Assembly: GCA_045633005.1 (NCBI GenBank)
Contig: JAZQXT010000022.1
Coordinates: 1 to 55,737, forward strand
DNA: 55,737 bases
DNA from: CAG-390 sp045633005
GTDB lineage: Bacteria > Bacillota > Clostridia > Oscillospirales > CAG-272
Direction of reading: 5' to 3'
The position numbers were made by a program, and so were the translations under genes. The notes below the pieces were generated by a model. It made no database searches. It worked only from the letters and a program-made list of their open reading frames with translations, and had not been told where the DNA came from. Positions 40,692-48,993 of this stretch are shown piece after piece (the first letter of the stretch is position 1; each line of letters begins with the position of its first letter).

Positions 40692-42338
40692 TTAGCTTTT
40701 CGTCTGTATCTCAACGAGGCGTTCGCCCGCGTATTTCTTGCGAAGCAGGGGCTTTTCGATCTTGCCCGTGGGGTTTCTCGGAACGCTTGCGAAAATAATT
40801 TTCTTGGGGCGCTTATACCTCGGCAGTCCCATACAGAATGCCTCGATATCCGCCTCGGTCGCGCTTGCGCCCTCTTTCAGCTCGATTATCGCCGCGGCGA
40901 TCTCGCCAAGGCGCGCGTCGGGAATACCGATAACGGCAACGTCCTTAACGTCGGCGTGCGCACGCAAAAAGTCCTCGATCTGAACGGGGTAGAGGTTCTC
41001 TCCGCCCGTGATGATAACGTCCTTTTTGCGGTCAACGAGGTAGATAAAGCCGTCCTCGTCCTCACGCGCCATATCACCCGTGCAGAGCCACTCGCCCTTT
41101 ATGGAGTCGGCGGTCGCCTCGTGGTTCTTGTAGTAGCACTTCATAACGCCGGGACCTGCTACCCACAGCTCGCCGACCTCGCCGCGCGCGACGTCCGCGC
41201 CGTGCTCGTCAACTATGCGGGTGCGCCACAGATATCCCGCCTTGCCGATCGCGCCGACCTTGTGTACGTTCTCAACGCCGAGATGTACGCAACCGGGTCC
41301 GATGGACTCGGAAAGACCGTAGTTCGTGTCGTACTGATGGTGGGGGAAAACGCTAAGCCAACGCTTGATAAGGCTGGGCGGAACGGGCTGTGCGCCGATG
41401 TGCATAAGTCTCCACGACGAGAGGTCGTATTTTGAAAGGTCAACGTCGCCGCGCTCGATAGCGTCAAGAATGTCCTGCGCCCACGGAACGAGAAGCCAAA
41501 CGATGGACGCTTGCTCCTCGGAAACGGTGCGGATTATCCATTCGGGGCTTACGCCGCGAAGCAAAACGGTGCGTCCGCCCGCAAGGAGCGAGCCGAACCA
41601 GTGCATTTTCGCGCCCGTGTGGTAAAGGGGCGGAATGCAAACGAAAACGTCCTGACGAGTCTGCGAGTGGTGCGCCTGCTCCGTGCGGCAGGAGTTTATC
41701 AGCGCGCGGTGGTTGTGCAGTATTGCCTTCGGGAAGCCCGTAGTTCCCGACGAGAAGTAGATAGCGGCATCGTCATCCTCGGTAAGAGTCGATGCGACGG
41801 CGGGCTTTTTGCCCGATGCGGCATCCTTAAGGAAAAGGAAATCCTCGGCAAAATCGGGGCAATCGGTCATTTTTCCGACGAAAAACAGCGCCTTGAGCTC
41901 CTTAAGCTCGTCGCGTATCTCGCTGACACGTCCGATAAATTCCTCGCCGAAAAGGAGCATTGAGGAGTCGGACAGGTCAAGGCAGTATTTTATCTCGGCG
42001 GCGGTGTAGCGGTAGTTCATCGGAACTGCGAGCGCGCCCGCCTTGAGAATTCCGAAGTAAACGGGCAGCCATTCAAGGCAGTTCATCAGGAGCAGAGCGA
42101 CCTTGTCGCCCTTTTTCACGCCGCGGCAAATGAGGAAATTCGCTATTCTGTTGGCGCGTGCGTCAAACTCCGCCCACGTCAGCTCACGGCGGTAACGGGG
42201 GTCGTTACCCTGCTCGATGAGGTTGTATTCCTGCCAGCGCTTGCCCTCGTCGCCACGCAGGGCGGGGTTGACCTCGACGAGCGCGGCGTCGCCGCCGTAA
42301 AGGGCGGCGTTCTTTTCAAGAAGCTCTGTAATTATCAT
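40692..42338 (-). CDS. acyl-CoA synthetase-like adenylate-forming ligase
   Basis: The 548-residue product belongs to the class I adenylate-forming enzymes: A3 loop YFSSGTTGFPKA at 194-205, a GLSES motif, a YLVDRKKDVIITGGENLYP hinge, and the C-terminal PTGKIEK with its catalytic lysine. It activates a carboxylic acid with ATP and usually passes it to CoA; the acid is not predictable. It is the last gene of a five-gene operon, 11 bases after the deacetylase gene, with AAGGAT upstream of its ATG. Both position and GC content mark it as a host gene. Confidence 0.85.
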   Translation of the reverse strand: MIITELLEKNAALYGGDAALVEVNPALRGDEGKRWQEYNLIEQGNDPRYRRELTWAEFDARANRIANFLICRGVKKGDKVALLLMNCLEWLPVYFGILKAGALAVPMNYRYTAAEIKYCLDLSDSSMLLFGEEFIGRVSEIRDELKELKALFFVGKMTDCPDFAEDFLFLKDAASGKKPAVASTLTEDDDAAIYFSSGTTGFPKAILHNHRALINSCRTEQAHHSQTRQDVFVCIPPLYHTGAKMHWFGSLLAGGRTVLLRGVSPEWIIRTVSEEQASIVWLLVPWAQDILDAIERGDVDLSKYDLSSWRLMHIGAQPVPPSLIKRWLSVFPHHQYDTNYGLSESIGPGCVHLGVENVHKVGAIGKAGYLWRTRIVDEHGADVARGEVGELWVAGPGVMKCYYKNHEATADSIKGEWLCTGDMAREDEDGFIYLVDRKKDVIITGGENLYPVQIEDFLRAHADVKDVAVIGIPDARLGEIAAAIIELKEGASATEADIEAFCMGLPRYKRPKKIIFASVPRNPTGKIEKPLLRKKYAGERLVEIQTKS

Positions 42339-42349
42339 TATGTAAATCC

Positions 42350-43168
42350 TTACTGTATTTTTACGGTCTGTCCCGCGGGGATCTTTACGGGGTTGTCAAA
42401 GCCCACCTCTATCCAAAGGTCAAGGCAGGATGGATTGCGCACGATGGTCTGGTCGGCGGATATCTGTAGCTGGCGCAGAGCCGTTACGTAATCGCAAATT
42501 TCGATGTTCGTAGCCACCCATATCTCGCTGTCCGCCTCGACGGCGCGGCTGACGAGGGATTCAAAATCCGCCCACGCATCCTTTGAGCCGATGTCGCAGG
42601 AATGCGTCCACCAGTAGTAGATGCCGAGGTATGAGTTGACCTTTGAGCCGATTATGTGCTTTAGCTTCTTTTCCGCGTCGGGGTCGTAGAAGCTCGTCGT
42701 GGGATGCCAGAACATAAAATCGTCGGGAACGCCGAACTTGCCCGTTGCCTTGCAGGTACGCGCGTACTGTATGCCGCAGGTGCGAAGCACGTCTGCGACG
42801 TGCTCGTTATGTGCGCCGTTGGGGTAGGAGATGCCGCGCACCAGCGTGCCGAACATTCCTTCAAGCTGACGTCTGTCCTCAAGTATCTCGTAAACGAGAT
42901 TTCCCTCGGGAACGAGGTTGAGGCTGGGGTGCGTAAGGCTGTGGCAGGACACCTCGTGTCCGACGTAGAGCTTTGCGGCTTCCTCGGCGGTGAGGAGGCT
43001 CTTGCGCATGCCGAATCTGCCTGCGTTCAGGTGAAAAGTACCCTTTACGCCGAGCTTATTAAGTATTTCAACGACCTGCACGTCGGTCGTCATTCCGTCG
43101 TCAAAGCTGAGGGTGAACGCCTTGCGTCTGCCCTCGGGATAATAGCCGAGCCTGACTCTTTCGTACAT
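42350..43168 (-). CDS. polysaccharide deacetylase family protein
   Basis: The 272-residue product has the NodB-type motif 1 SFDD24G and motif 2 H76-SLTH80, the metal-binding set (D-H-H) of polysaccharide deacetylases, at the start of a TIM-barrel-like domain. The C-terminal part is a small beta-rich region. No signal peptide is evident, so action in the cytoplasm or on a small substrate is possible. It starts at an ATG with AAAGGAG upstream, 20 bases after the flavoprotein gene. Confidence 0.85.
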   Translation of the reverse strand: MYERVRLGYYPEGRRKAFTLSFDDGMTTDVQVVEILNKLGVKGTFHLNAGRFGMRKSLLTAEEAAKLYVGHEVSCHSLTHPSLNLVPEGNLVYEILEDRRQLEGMFGTLVRGISYPNGAHNEHVADVLRTCGIQYARTCKATGKFGVPDDFMFWHPTTSFYDPDAEKKLKHIIGSKVNSYLGIYYWWTHSCDIGSKDAWADFESLVSRAVEADSEIWVATNIEICDYVTALRQLQISADQTIVRNPSCLDLWIEVGFDNPVKIPAGQTVKIQ

Positions 43169-43188
43169 TGGAATATCTCCTTTTGAGA

Positions 43189-45216
43189 TTATTTAAGCAG
43201 TTTGAGTGCGCCCGTGGGGCAGGCGGCAACGCACTTGCCGCAATCGCGGCAGACGGCGATGGTCGCGCTGTCGCGGAATTCGGGCTTGATGACCGTGCCA
43301 AAGCCGCGTCCGACAAGTCCGAGAATACCCTTCTCGGCATCCTCGCGGCAAACGCGCACGCAGAGGTTGCAAAGTATGCACTTACCCTGATCGCGCTCGA
43401 TTATTTCAAGGCGTTGTTCCTTGAAGCATTCGTGCTTTACGCCCGCAAAGCGCTTTGCGTCAACGACGTAGCGGTCGGCGTACTTGATGAGTCGGCAATC
43501 CTTGTAATCGTGACAGCCGCATTCAAGGCATCTCTTTGCCTCGGCGCGTGCGGCTTCCTCGGAAAAGCCGAGGTTTATCTCACGAAAATCGTTTCTTCTT
43601 TCCTCGGCGGGACGCACGGGCATCTTCGCGCGGGGCATTTTTTCAAATCTATCGAAAAATTCGTCCTTGGGCTTTCTCTCGCTTACGAAGGGTGCGCGGT
43701 AGGGCAGGGGCATACCGTTAAGGTAGCCGTGGATGACAGCCGCCGCCTTGTTAGCCTCGCCGATAGCGGTGATAGCGATGGAAGCGCCGCGGTTGGTAGC
43801 GTCACCAACTGCGAAAACGCCGTCAAGCGAGGTGGTAAAGTATCTTTCGTCAGCGGCAATTATGCCCTTGGCGTTAAGCTCGACCTCCTCAAAGCCCTTG
43901 ACGTTGACCTTCTGACCGATAGCGCAGATAACGTTGTCAACGGGGAGTATCTCAAACTTGCCCTCAACGGGTACGGGGGAGCGTCTGCCGCTCGCGTCGG
44001 GCTCGCCAAGCTCCATTATTTGCAGTTTAACTGCGCTTACCTTGCCGTCCTCGCCAAGAATTTCGGCGGGGTTGGTCAGGAACTTGAAGGTCACGCCCTC
44101 CTCCATAGCCTCCTCTATCTCGATGTCCTCTGCGGGCATCTCGTCGCGGGTGCGGCGGTAGATAACGTAAACGTTCTCGGCGCCAAGTCTTACTGCGGTG
44201 CGGCACGCGTCCATAGCGGTGTTACCGCCGCCGACGATGGCAACGTTCTTGCCAAGTCCCGCATCCTCGCCGAGCGCGACCTTGCGGAGCAGCTCAATGC
44301 CGCCCATTACGCCGCCAAGCTCTTCGCCCTTACAGCGCAGACCCATATTGCTCCACGCGCCGATGGCGATGAGCGTTGCATCGTGCGCGGCGCGAAGCTC
44401 CGAAAAGCTTACGTCAACGCCGACCTTTACGTTATTTTTCATAGCTACGCCGAGGGATGCAATTTCCGCAATTTCAGCGTCAAGCACAGCCTTGGGCAGA
44501 CGGTATTCGGGAATACCGTAGCGGAGCATTCCGCCCATCTTGGGCATAGCGTCGTAGATAGTTACTGCGTGTCCCTTGAGCGCAAGGTAGTACGCGGCGG
44601 TAAGTCCCGCAGGGCCGCCGCCGATGATGGCAACGCTCTTGCCCGATGCGGCATCGGGAGTGGGGACGTAGGGATTATTTTTCAGCACGCGGTCAGCGGC
44701 GAAATATTTAAGGTAAGCAATAGAGATGGGCTCTTCCACCTTGGTGCGGCGGCACGCGCTCTCACAGGGGTGGGGGCAAACTCTGCCTATAGAAGCGGGC
44801 AGGGGGAGCTTGTCCTTGATGATCTTCACAGCCTCGCGGTCGTCGCCCATAGCGATAGCCTTAACGTATCCCTGACAATCCGTTCCTGCGGGGCAGTTAA
44901 GGGAGCATGGACCTTTGCAATCGCCCTCGTGGTCGCTCATCAGAAGCTCAAAGGCAACCTGACGCGCCGCTTTTACGCGGGGCGTTTCGGTGGAAAGCAC
45001 CCAGCCGTCAGCCGCGACGGTGGAGCAAGCGCGCATAAGCTTGGGCAGACCCTCGCCCTCAACGAGACAAACGCCGCAAGCACCGTAACGCTTTACGCTT
45101 TCGTGGTGGCAAAGGGTGGGTATCTCAACGCCGCCCGCACGGGCAAGGTCAAGGATGGTGCTACCCTTTTCTCCGACGCATTCAACGCCGTTTATAGTAA
45201 TTTTAATCATATCCAT
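43189..45216 (-). CDS. Stn/Nfn-type flavoprotein with 2Fe-2S and 4Fe-4S domains (StnC-like)
   Basis: The 675-residue product combines a plant-type 2Fe-2S ferredoxin domain (C36, C47, C50, C64), a GltD/NfnB-like FAD and NAD(P) domain (IIGGGPAG near 198, VGGGNTAMD near 316), and a C-terminal pair of 4Fe-4S clusters (CILCNLCVRVC and CRDCGKCVAAC). With the two upstream genes it resembles the Sporomusa-type electron-bifurcating transhydrogenase (StnABC). That enzyme couples ferredoxin, NADH and NADPH. The start is the ATG after GGGGGTG. The Fe-S part may contact ferredoxin; the bifurcation assignment is by gene order. Confidence 0.8.
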   Translation of the reverse strand: MDMIKITINGVECVGEKGSTILDLARAGGVEIPTLCHHESVKRYGACGVCLVEGEGLPKLMRACSTVAADGWVLSTETPRVKAARQVAFELLMSDHEGDCKGPCSLNCPAGTDCQGYVKAIAMGDDREAVKIIKDKLPLPASIGRVCPHPCESACRRTKVEEPISIAYLKYFAADRVLKNNPYVPTPDAASGKSVAIIGGGPAGLTAAYYLALKGHAVTIYDAMPKMGGMLRYGIPEYRLPKAVLDAEIAEIASLGVAMKNNVKVGVDVSFSELRAAHDATLIAIGAWSNMGLRCKGEELGGVMGGIELLRKVALGEDAGLGKNVAIVGGGNTAMDACRTAVRLGAENVYVIYRRTRDEMPAEDIEIEEAMEEGVTFKFLTNPAEILGEDGKVSAVKLQIMELGEPDASGRRSPVPVEGKFEILPVDNVICAIGQKVNVKGFEEVELNAKGIIAADERYFTTSLDGVFAVGDATNRGASIAITAIGEANKAAAVIHGYLNGMPLPYRAPFVSERKPKDEFFDRFEKMPRAKMPVRPAEERRNDFREINLGFSEEAARAEAKRCLECGCHDYKDCRLIKYADRYVVDAKRFAGVKHECFKEQRLEIIERDQGKCILCNLCVRVCREDAEKGILGLVGRGFGTVIKPEFRDSATIAVCRDCGKCVAACPTGALKLLK

Positions 45217-45234
45217 TTTAATACACCCCCGAAA

Positions 45235-46968
45235 TCACTTTACTTTGACCGCGCCAAAGCGGCAAACGCTCTTGCACTGTCCGCACTTTATGCACTTATC
45301 CGCGTCGATGCTGTGGGGCTTTTTGACCTCGCCCGAAATCGCGCCCGCGGGGCATTTCTTGGAGCAGAGGGTACAGCCGCGGCAAGCGTCGGCATCAATG
45401 TAGTAGGTAACGAGGTCGGCGCACTCGCAGGTGGGGCATCTCTTTTCAATAATATGCGCCTCGTACTCGTCGCGGAAATATCTGATAGTGGAGAGGACGG
45501 GGTTGGGCGCAGTCTGACCGAGACCGCAAAGCGCGCCGTCCTTGATAGCCATACAAAGCTCCTCAAGAAGCTCGATGTCGCCCTCTTTGCCCTCGCCCTT
45601 GGTAATGCGGGTGAGTATCTCAAGCATACGCTTCGTTCCTATGCGGCAGTGAACGCACTTTCCGCAGGACTCCTTGGCGGTAAAGTCAAGGAAGAACTTT
45701 GCCATACCGACCATACAAGTGCCCTCGTCCATAACGACCATACCGCCCGAGCCCATAATTGCGCCCGTTGCGGCAAGAGCCTTGTAGTCGATAACGGTGT
45801 CGAATTTATCCTTGGGGATACAGCCGCCCGAGGGGCCGCCAAGCTGAACAGCCTTGCACTCGCGGTCGCCGCGAATGCCGCCGCCAATGTCGTAGATAAC
45901 GTCGCGGATGGTCATTCCCATAGGAACTTCAACGAGTCCGCCGCGCTTTATCTTACCCGTCAGGGCAAATACCTTCGTACCCTTGCTTCCCTCGGTTCCC
46001 ATAGCGGAGAACGCCGCGCCGCCGTTGTTGATTATCCAAGCGACGTTTGCAAAGGTCTCTACGTTGTTTATGTTGGAGGGCTCGTCGTTGTAGCCCTTCT
46101 GTGCGGGGAAAGGTGGCTTGAGTCGCGGCATACCGCGCTTGCCCTCAAGAGATTCGATAAGTGCGGTCTCCTCGCCGCAAACGAACGCGCCCGCGCCCGC
46201 CTTTATGCGCATCTCACAGCTAAAGGAGCTTCCGAGAATGTTCTGACCGAGGAAGCCTGCCTTTTTCGCCTCTGCAATAGCGTCGGTAAGGCGCACGATT
46301 GCAAGGGGGTACTCGGCGCGGACGTAAACTACCGCCTCCTTTGCGCCGATGGCGTAAGCGCCGATGAGCATACCTTCGATAAGGCTGTGCGGATCGCTCT
46401 CGATAACGGCTCTGTCCATAAACGCGCCGGGGTCGCCCTCGTCGGCGTTACAGATGAGGTATTTAGTGTCGGAAACGGACTGACGCGCGGCGTTCCACTT
46501 GAACCAAGTGGGGAAGCCTGCTCCGCCTCTGCCCGCAAGTCCCGATATCTTTATTTCCTCAATGACGGCTTCGGGCGTCATCGAAAGCACCTTTTTGAGC
46601 GCGGCGTAGCCGTCGCGGCTCTTGTAATCGTCAAGGCTCGTCGGGTCGATAACTCCGCAGTTGCGAAGCGCGATGCGAGTCTGCTTTTCAAGGAAGGAAG
46701 CGTCGTCGGGAGTGATGGTTATGTAGTCAAGGCTTGAGAGGTCGCCGCACTTTACCGCGTCGGCAATAGCCTTTGCATCCTCTGCCTTTACCTTTACGAG
46801 ACGGCGCAGGAGCGTTTTGTCCTCGTAGATATCAACGATGGGCTCAAGGAAGCACATACCGATACAGCCCGTGATAGAGGGGGTAGCACCCGCGGCAACG
46901 AGAGCTTCAAATACCTTATGCGCACCTGCGGCGATACCGCAGCTGCCTTCACCAACGGTTATTCTCAT
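45235..46968 (-). CDS. NuoF-like FMN/Fe-S subunit (StnB-like)
   Basis: The 577-residue product has an N-terminal thioredoxin-like 2Fe-2S segment, the NuoF/HydB FMN and NADH binding core (GRGGAGFPTWFKW, CNADEGDPGA), the 4Fe-4S motif ESCGKCVHCRIG, and a C-terminal 2x4Fe-4S ferredoxin domain (CRGCTLCSKKC, CIKCGQCKSVC). It oxidises or reduces NAD(H). It overlaps the NuoE-like gene by four bases and precedes the flavoprotein gene by 18 bases. It is the central subunit of a bifurcating complex. Confidence 0.9.
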   Translation of the reverse strand: MRITVGEGSCGIAAGAHKVFEALVAAGATPSITGCIGMCFLEPIVDIYEDKTLLRRLVKVKAEDAKAIADAVKCGDLSSLDYITITPDDASFLEKQTRIALRNCGVIDPTSLDDYKSRDGYAALKKVLSMTPEAVIEEIKISGLAGRGGAGFPTWFKWNAARQSVSDTKYLICNADEGDPGAFMDRAVIESDPHSLIEGMLIGAYAIGAKEAVVYVRAEYPLAIVRLTDAIAEAKKAGFLGQNILGSSFSCEMRIKAGAGAFVCGEETALIESLEGKRGMPRLKPPFPAQKGYNDEPSNINNVETFANVAWIINNGGAAFSAMGTEGSKGTKVFALTGKIKRGGLVEVPMGMTIRDVIYDIGGGIRGDRECKAVQLGGPSGGCIPKDKFDTVIDYKALAATGAIMGSGGMVVMDEGTCMVGMAKFFLDFTAKESCGKCVHCRIGTKRMLEILTRITKGEGKEGDIELLEELCMAIKDGALCGLGQTAPNPVLSTIRYFRDEYEAHIIEKRCPTCECADLVTYYIDADACRGCTLCSKKCPAGAISGEVKKPHSIDADKCIKCGQCKSVCRFGAVKVK

Positions 46969-47456
46969 TTGGTAGCCTCCTCTCTGAGCTTTTGAAGCAC
47001 GGAAATTGCTTTTTCGGGGGTGAGGCTTCCGTAGGTCTCACCGTTTATCATCATAACGGGCGAAAGGCTGCAACAGCCAAGGCACGCAACGTCCTTAAGG
47101 GTAAAGAGTCCGTCAGCGGTGGTCTCGCCGTCCTTGATTCCAAGATGCTCGCAAATAGCGGTCTCAATTTTCTCCGAGCCGTTGACGTGGCACGCAGTAC
47201 CCTGACAGAGCATAATGAGGTACTTGCCGACGGGCTGAAGTCTGAACTGCGTATAGAACGTAGCAACGCCCATTACCTCGGCGGGGGTAGTTCCTACGCT
47301 TTCGGCTATGTGATATATAACGTCGGTAGGCAGGTATCCGTAGATGTCCTGCGCCTTTTGCAGAATGGTGATAAGGCTGCCCTTGACCGAGGCGTACTCG
47401 TCAAGAACGTCCTTGAGCAGCGAAAGGTCGCTTTTTGCACAGTTGCAATTGCACAT
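46965..47456 (-). CDS. NuoE-like 2Fe-2S subunit (StnA-like)
   Basis: The 163-residue product has the thioredoxin-like NuoE fold with C84, C89, C125 and C129 (LCQGTACHVNG, then CLGCCSLSP) for a 2Fe-2S cluster. The N-terminus CNCNC is Cys-rich and unusual. The start is the ATG after AAGGGG. It is the first gene of the operon, behind a strong promoter that contains a perfect palindrome. Confidence 0.9.
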   Translation of the reverse strand: MCNCNCAKSDLSLLKDVLDEYASVKGSLITILQKAQDIYGYLPTDVIYHIAESVGTTPAEVMGVATFYTQFRLQPVGKYLIMLCQGTACHVNGSEKIETAICEHLGIKDGETTADGLFTLKDVACLGCCSLSPVMMINGETYGSLTPEKAISVLQKLREEATK

Positions 47457-47500
47457 TTTTTGTTCCCCTTTTATGTAGAGATTATTTAGGATTTCCTTTT

Positions 47501-47529
47501 ATTTTATAACAAACGCGCGCGTTTGTCAA
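47501..47529 (-). promoter_or_regulatory. promoter with 18-bp palindrome for the Stn-like operon
   Basis: On the minus strand TTGACA, a 17-base spacer and TAAAAT. The perfect palindrome ACAAACGCGCGCGTTTGT (47509-47526) fills the spacer and touches the -35. A dimeric repressor is expected; redox control would fit the operon. Confidence 0.75.
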
Positions 47530-47551
47530 TATAATACGCTAATTGGAAGAA

Positions 47552-48967
47552 TTATTCTTGCTCTGCGGTGTATTTTGCGGCGAAAAGATAGGAAAAAGCG
47601 CAGGAATCGTCGCTTGCGACAAAGCTTACGCCGCCGCGCAAGCTGTTGTGAAGCTCAAATCTGCCGCCGAGTCCCTCCTCGTTGTAGCCGATAGCGCCGC
47701 ACAGCGCCATTCGGGGCGAGAGGGCGGCGGGGTAGCCGTCGGGCAGGGTGTCAAGCAGTTTTTCAGCCACGCCGTAGCTGTTTTTCGAGCCGCCGCAGAT
47801 AAGGTGGTCGGCTCCCGCCGTGAGCGCGGCGTTAAGCACGGCGGCGGTTGACTCCGATGCGTCGGGCGTGGGCGTTCCGCGTGCTGAAAGTGCCGTCGCG
47901 GTACGGCAGAGCCCATCGGGCGCGTCGGGAAATACGGCAAGAAGCGGAAATTTCTTGCCCGTCGAGCTTTTCCAAAACGGCGTAAGCTCCGCTATTGCGG
48001 CAACTACGCCGTCCGTGGAGTCCTCCTCGCCGTTTGACGAGGCGATTATTGCCGTCAGCGGCTCGCCGCTCTCGTGGCGGACGGTGTAAACGCCGTCGCC
48101 GCCGCCGATGCAGTTGTCCATCGAGGAAATCACCTCGCACAGCATCACGTCGGGCAGAGTCTCGCTTTCCGAAAGGGTGAATATAAACGATGCGGAGCGA
48201 AGCGCAAGCATATCGCTTATCGCCTTCCACGCCGAGGCAAGCTCCGCGCGGCTCGTTGCGCCGCAATCAAGGTCGCCGTTGAAAACGACGAGGTCGGCAT
48301 CCGCCGCATCCACGAGCGTGGATATGGCGTTTACGGTGTGGGTGTCAACGCTCGGCGCGGACAGACAGATAACGGAAAAGTCCTTGTCCGCCACGGTAAG
48401 GGTGTGCTGAACTTCCGTTCCTTTTCCGCGCAAGACCTCCGCTTTCTCGCAGTTCTCGGCAAGGGTCGGTTTTTCCCCCGCCATCACGCACTCCGAAAGC
48501 GCGTCTGCGGCGGCAATTGCTCCGCTCGCCGACAAAAACTCGGCAACGGCGGTGCTTTTTTCCGCAAGCTTGACGGAGTAGCCGTCGATTCCAAGCTCGG
48601 AGTAAAGCGCGTAGCGGTGCGCGGGAGATATGTCCGCGCTTCCGAAAATAAGAGTCAGGGCGCAATTTTTTTGCTCCTTATCGGGCAAAACGAGGGAGAT
48701 ATCCGCCGTGTCGCCAAGCTTTTCTTCAAGCGCGGGGACGAGGTGCTCCTCTGCCACGCTCATAAAGGCGGGCGCGGCGACCACCTGCACTACGGGCGGT
48801 GGTGGCGGCGGCGCTTCGGGTATCGGTGCGTCCTCGGTGACGAGCGACAGACAAATAAGTAATACGAGGACGGGGATAGCCAGAGTGAGAAGAACGAGTG
48901 CCGTAAGTACGGTAAATCTCTTTTTGTCCTTGCTTATTGAGCCAAGCATTCTTTTAAGGGCGTTCAA
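47552..48967 (-). CDS. membrane-anchored protein, possibly degenerate metallophosphoesterase-like
   Basis: The 471-residue product has a charged N-terminus, one transmembrane helix near 19-43, a proline-rich stretch near 48-58 and a large extracellular part. Near residue 228, ADLVVFNGDLDCG resembles motif II of calcineurin-like phosphoesterases, but the usual first Asp-x-His is not seen, so activity is doubtful. It starts at TTG five bases after AAAGGAGGG. It lies after the kinase gene, where RsgA (a GTPase) often stands in this neighbourhood. It may act in the cell envelope under the kinase. Confidence 0.6.
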   Translation of the reverse strand: MNALKRMLGSISKDKKRFTVLTALVLLTLAIPVLVLLICLSLVTEDAPIPEAPPPPPPVVQVVAAPAFMSVAEEHLVPALEEKLGDTADISLVLPDKEQKNCALTLIFGSADISPAHRYALYSELGIDGYSVKLAEKSTAVAEFLSASGAIAAADALSECVMAGEKPTLAENCEKAEVLRGKGTEVQHTLTVADKDFSVICLSAPSVDTHTVNAISTLVDAADADLVVFNGDLDCGATSRAELASAWKAISDMLALRSASFIFTLSESETLPDVMLCEVISSMDNCIGGGDGVYTVRHESGEPLTAIIASSNGEEDSTDGVVAAIAELTPFWKSSTGKKFPLLAVFPDAPDGLCRTATALSARGTPTPDASESTAAVLNAALTAGADHLICGGSKNSYGVAEKLLDTLPDGYPAALSPRMALCGAIGYNEEGLGGRFELHNSLRGGVSFVASDDSCAFSYLFAAKYTAEQE

Positions 48968-48993
48968 GCTATCCCTCCTTTCATTTATCTCAT

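Noticed and set aside
43168..46737. A 1189-codon open frame on the plus strand opposite the Stn-like genes
   Set aside because: It lies entirely antisense to genes with clear Fe-S and flavin motifs, has no recognisable domain, and arises from GC-rich third positions.
48345..48862. Arginine- and histidine-rich frames opposite the kinase-linked gene
   Set aside because: Typical antisense shadows of a GC-rich gene, with no start signals or motifs.
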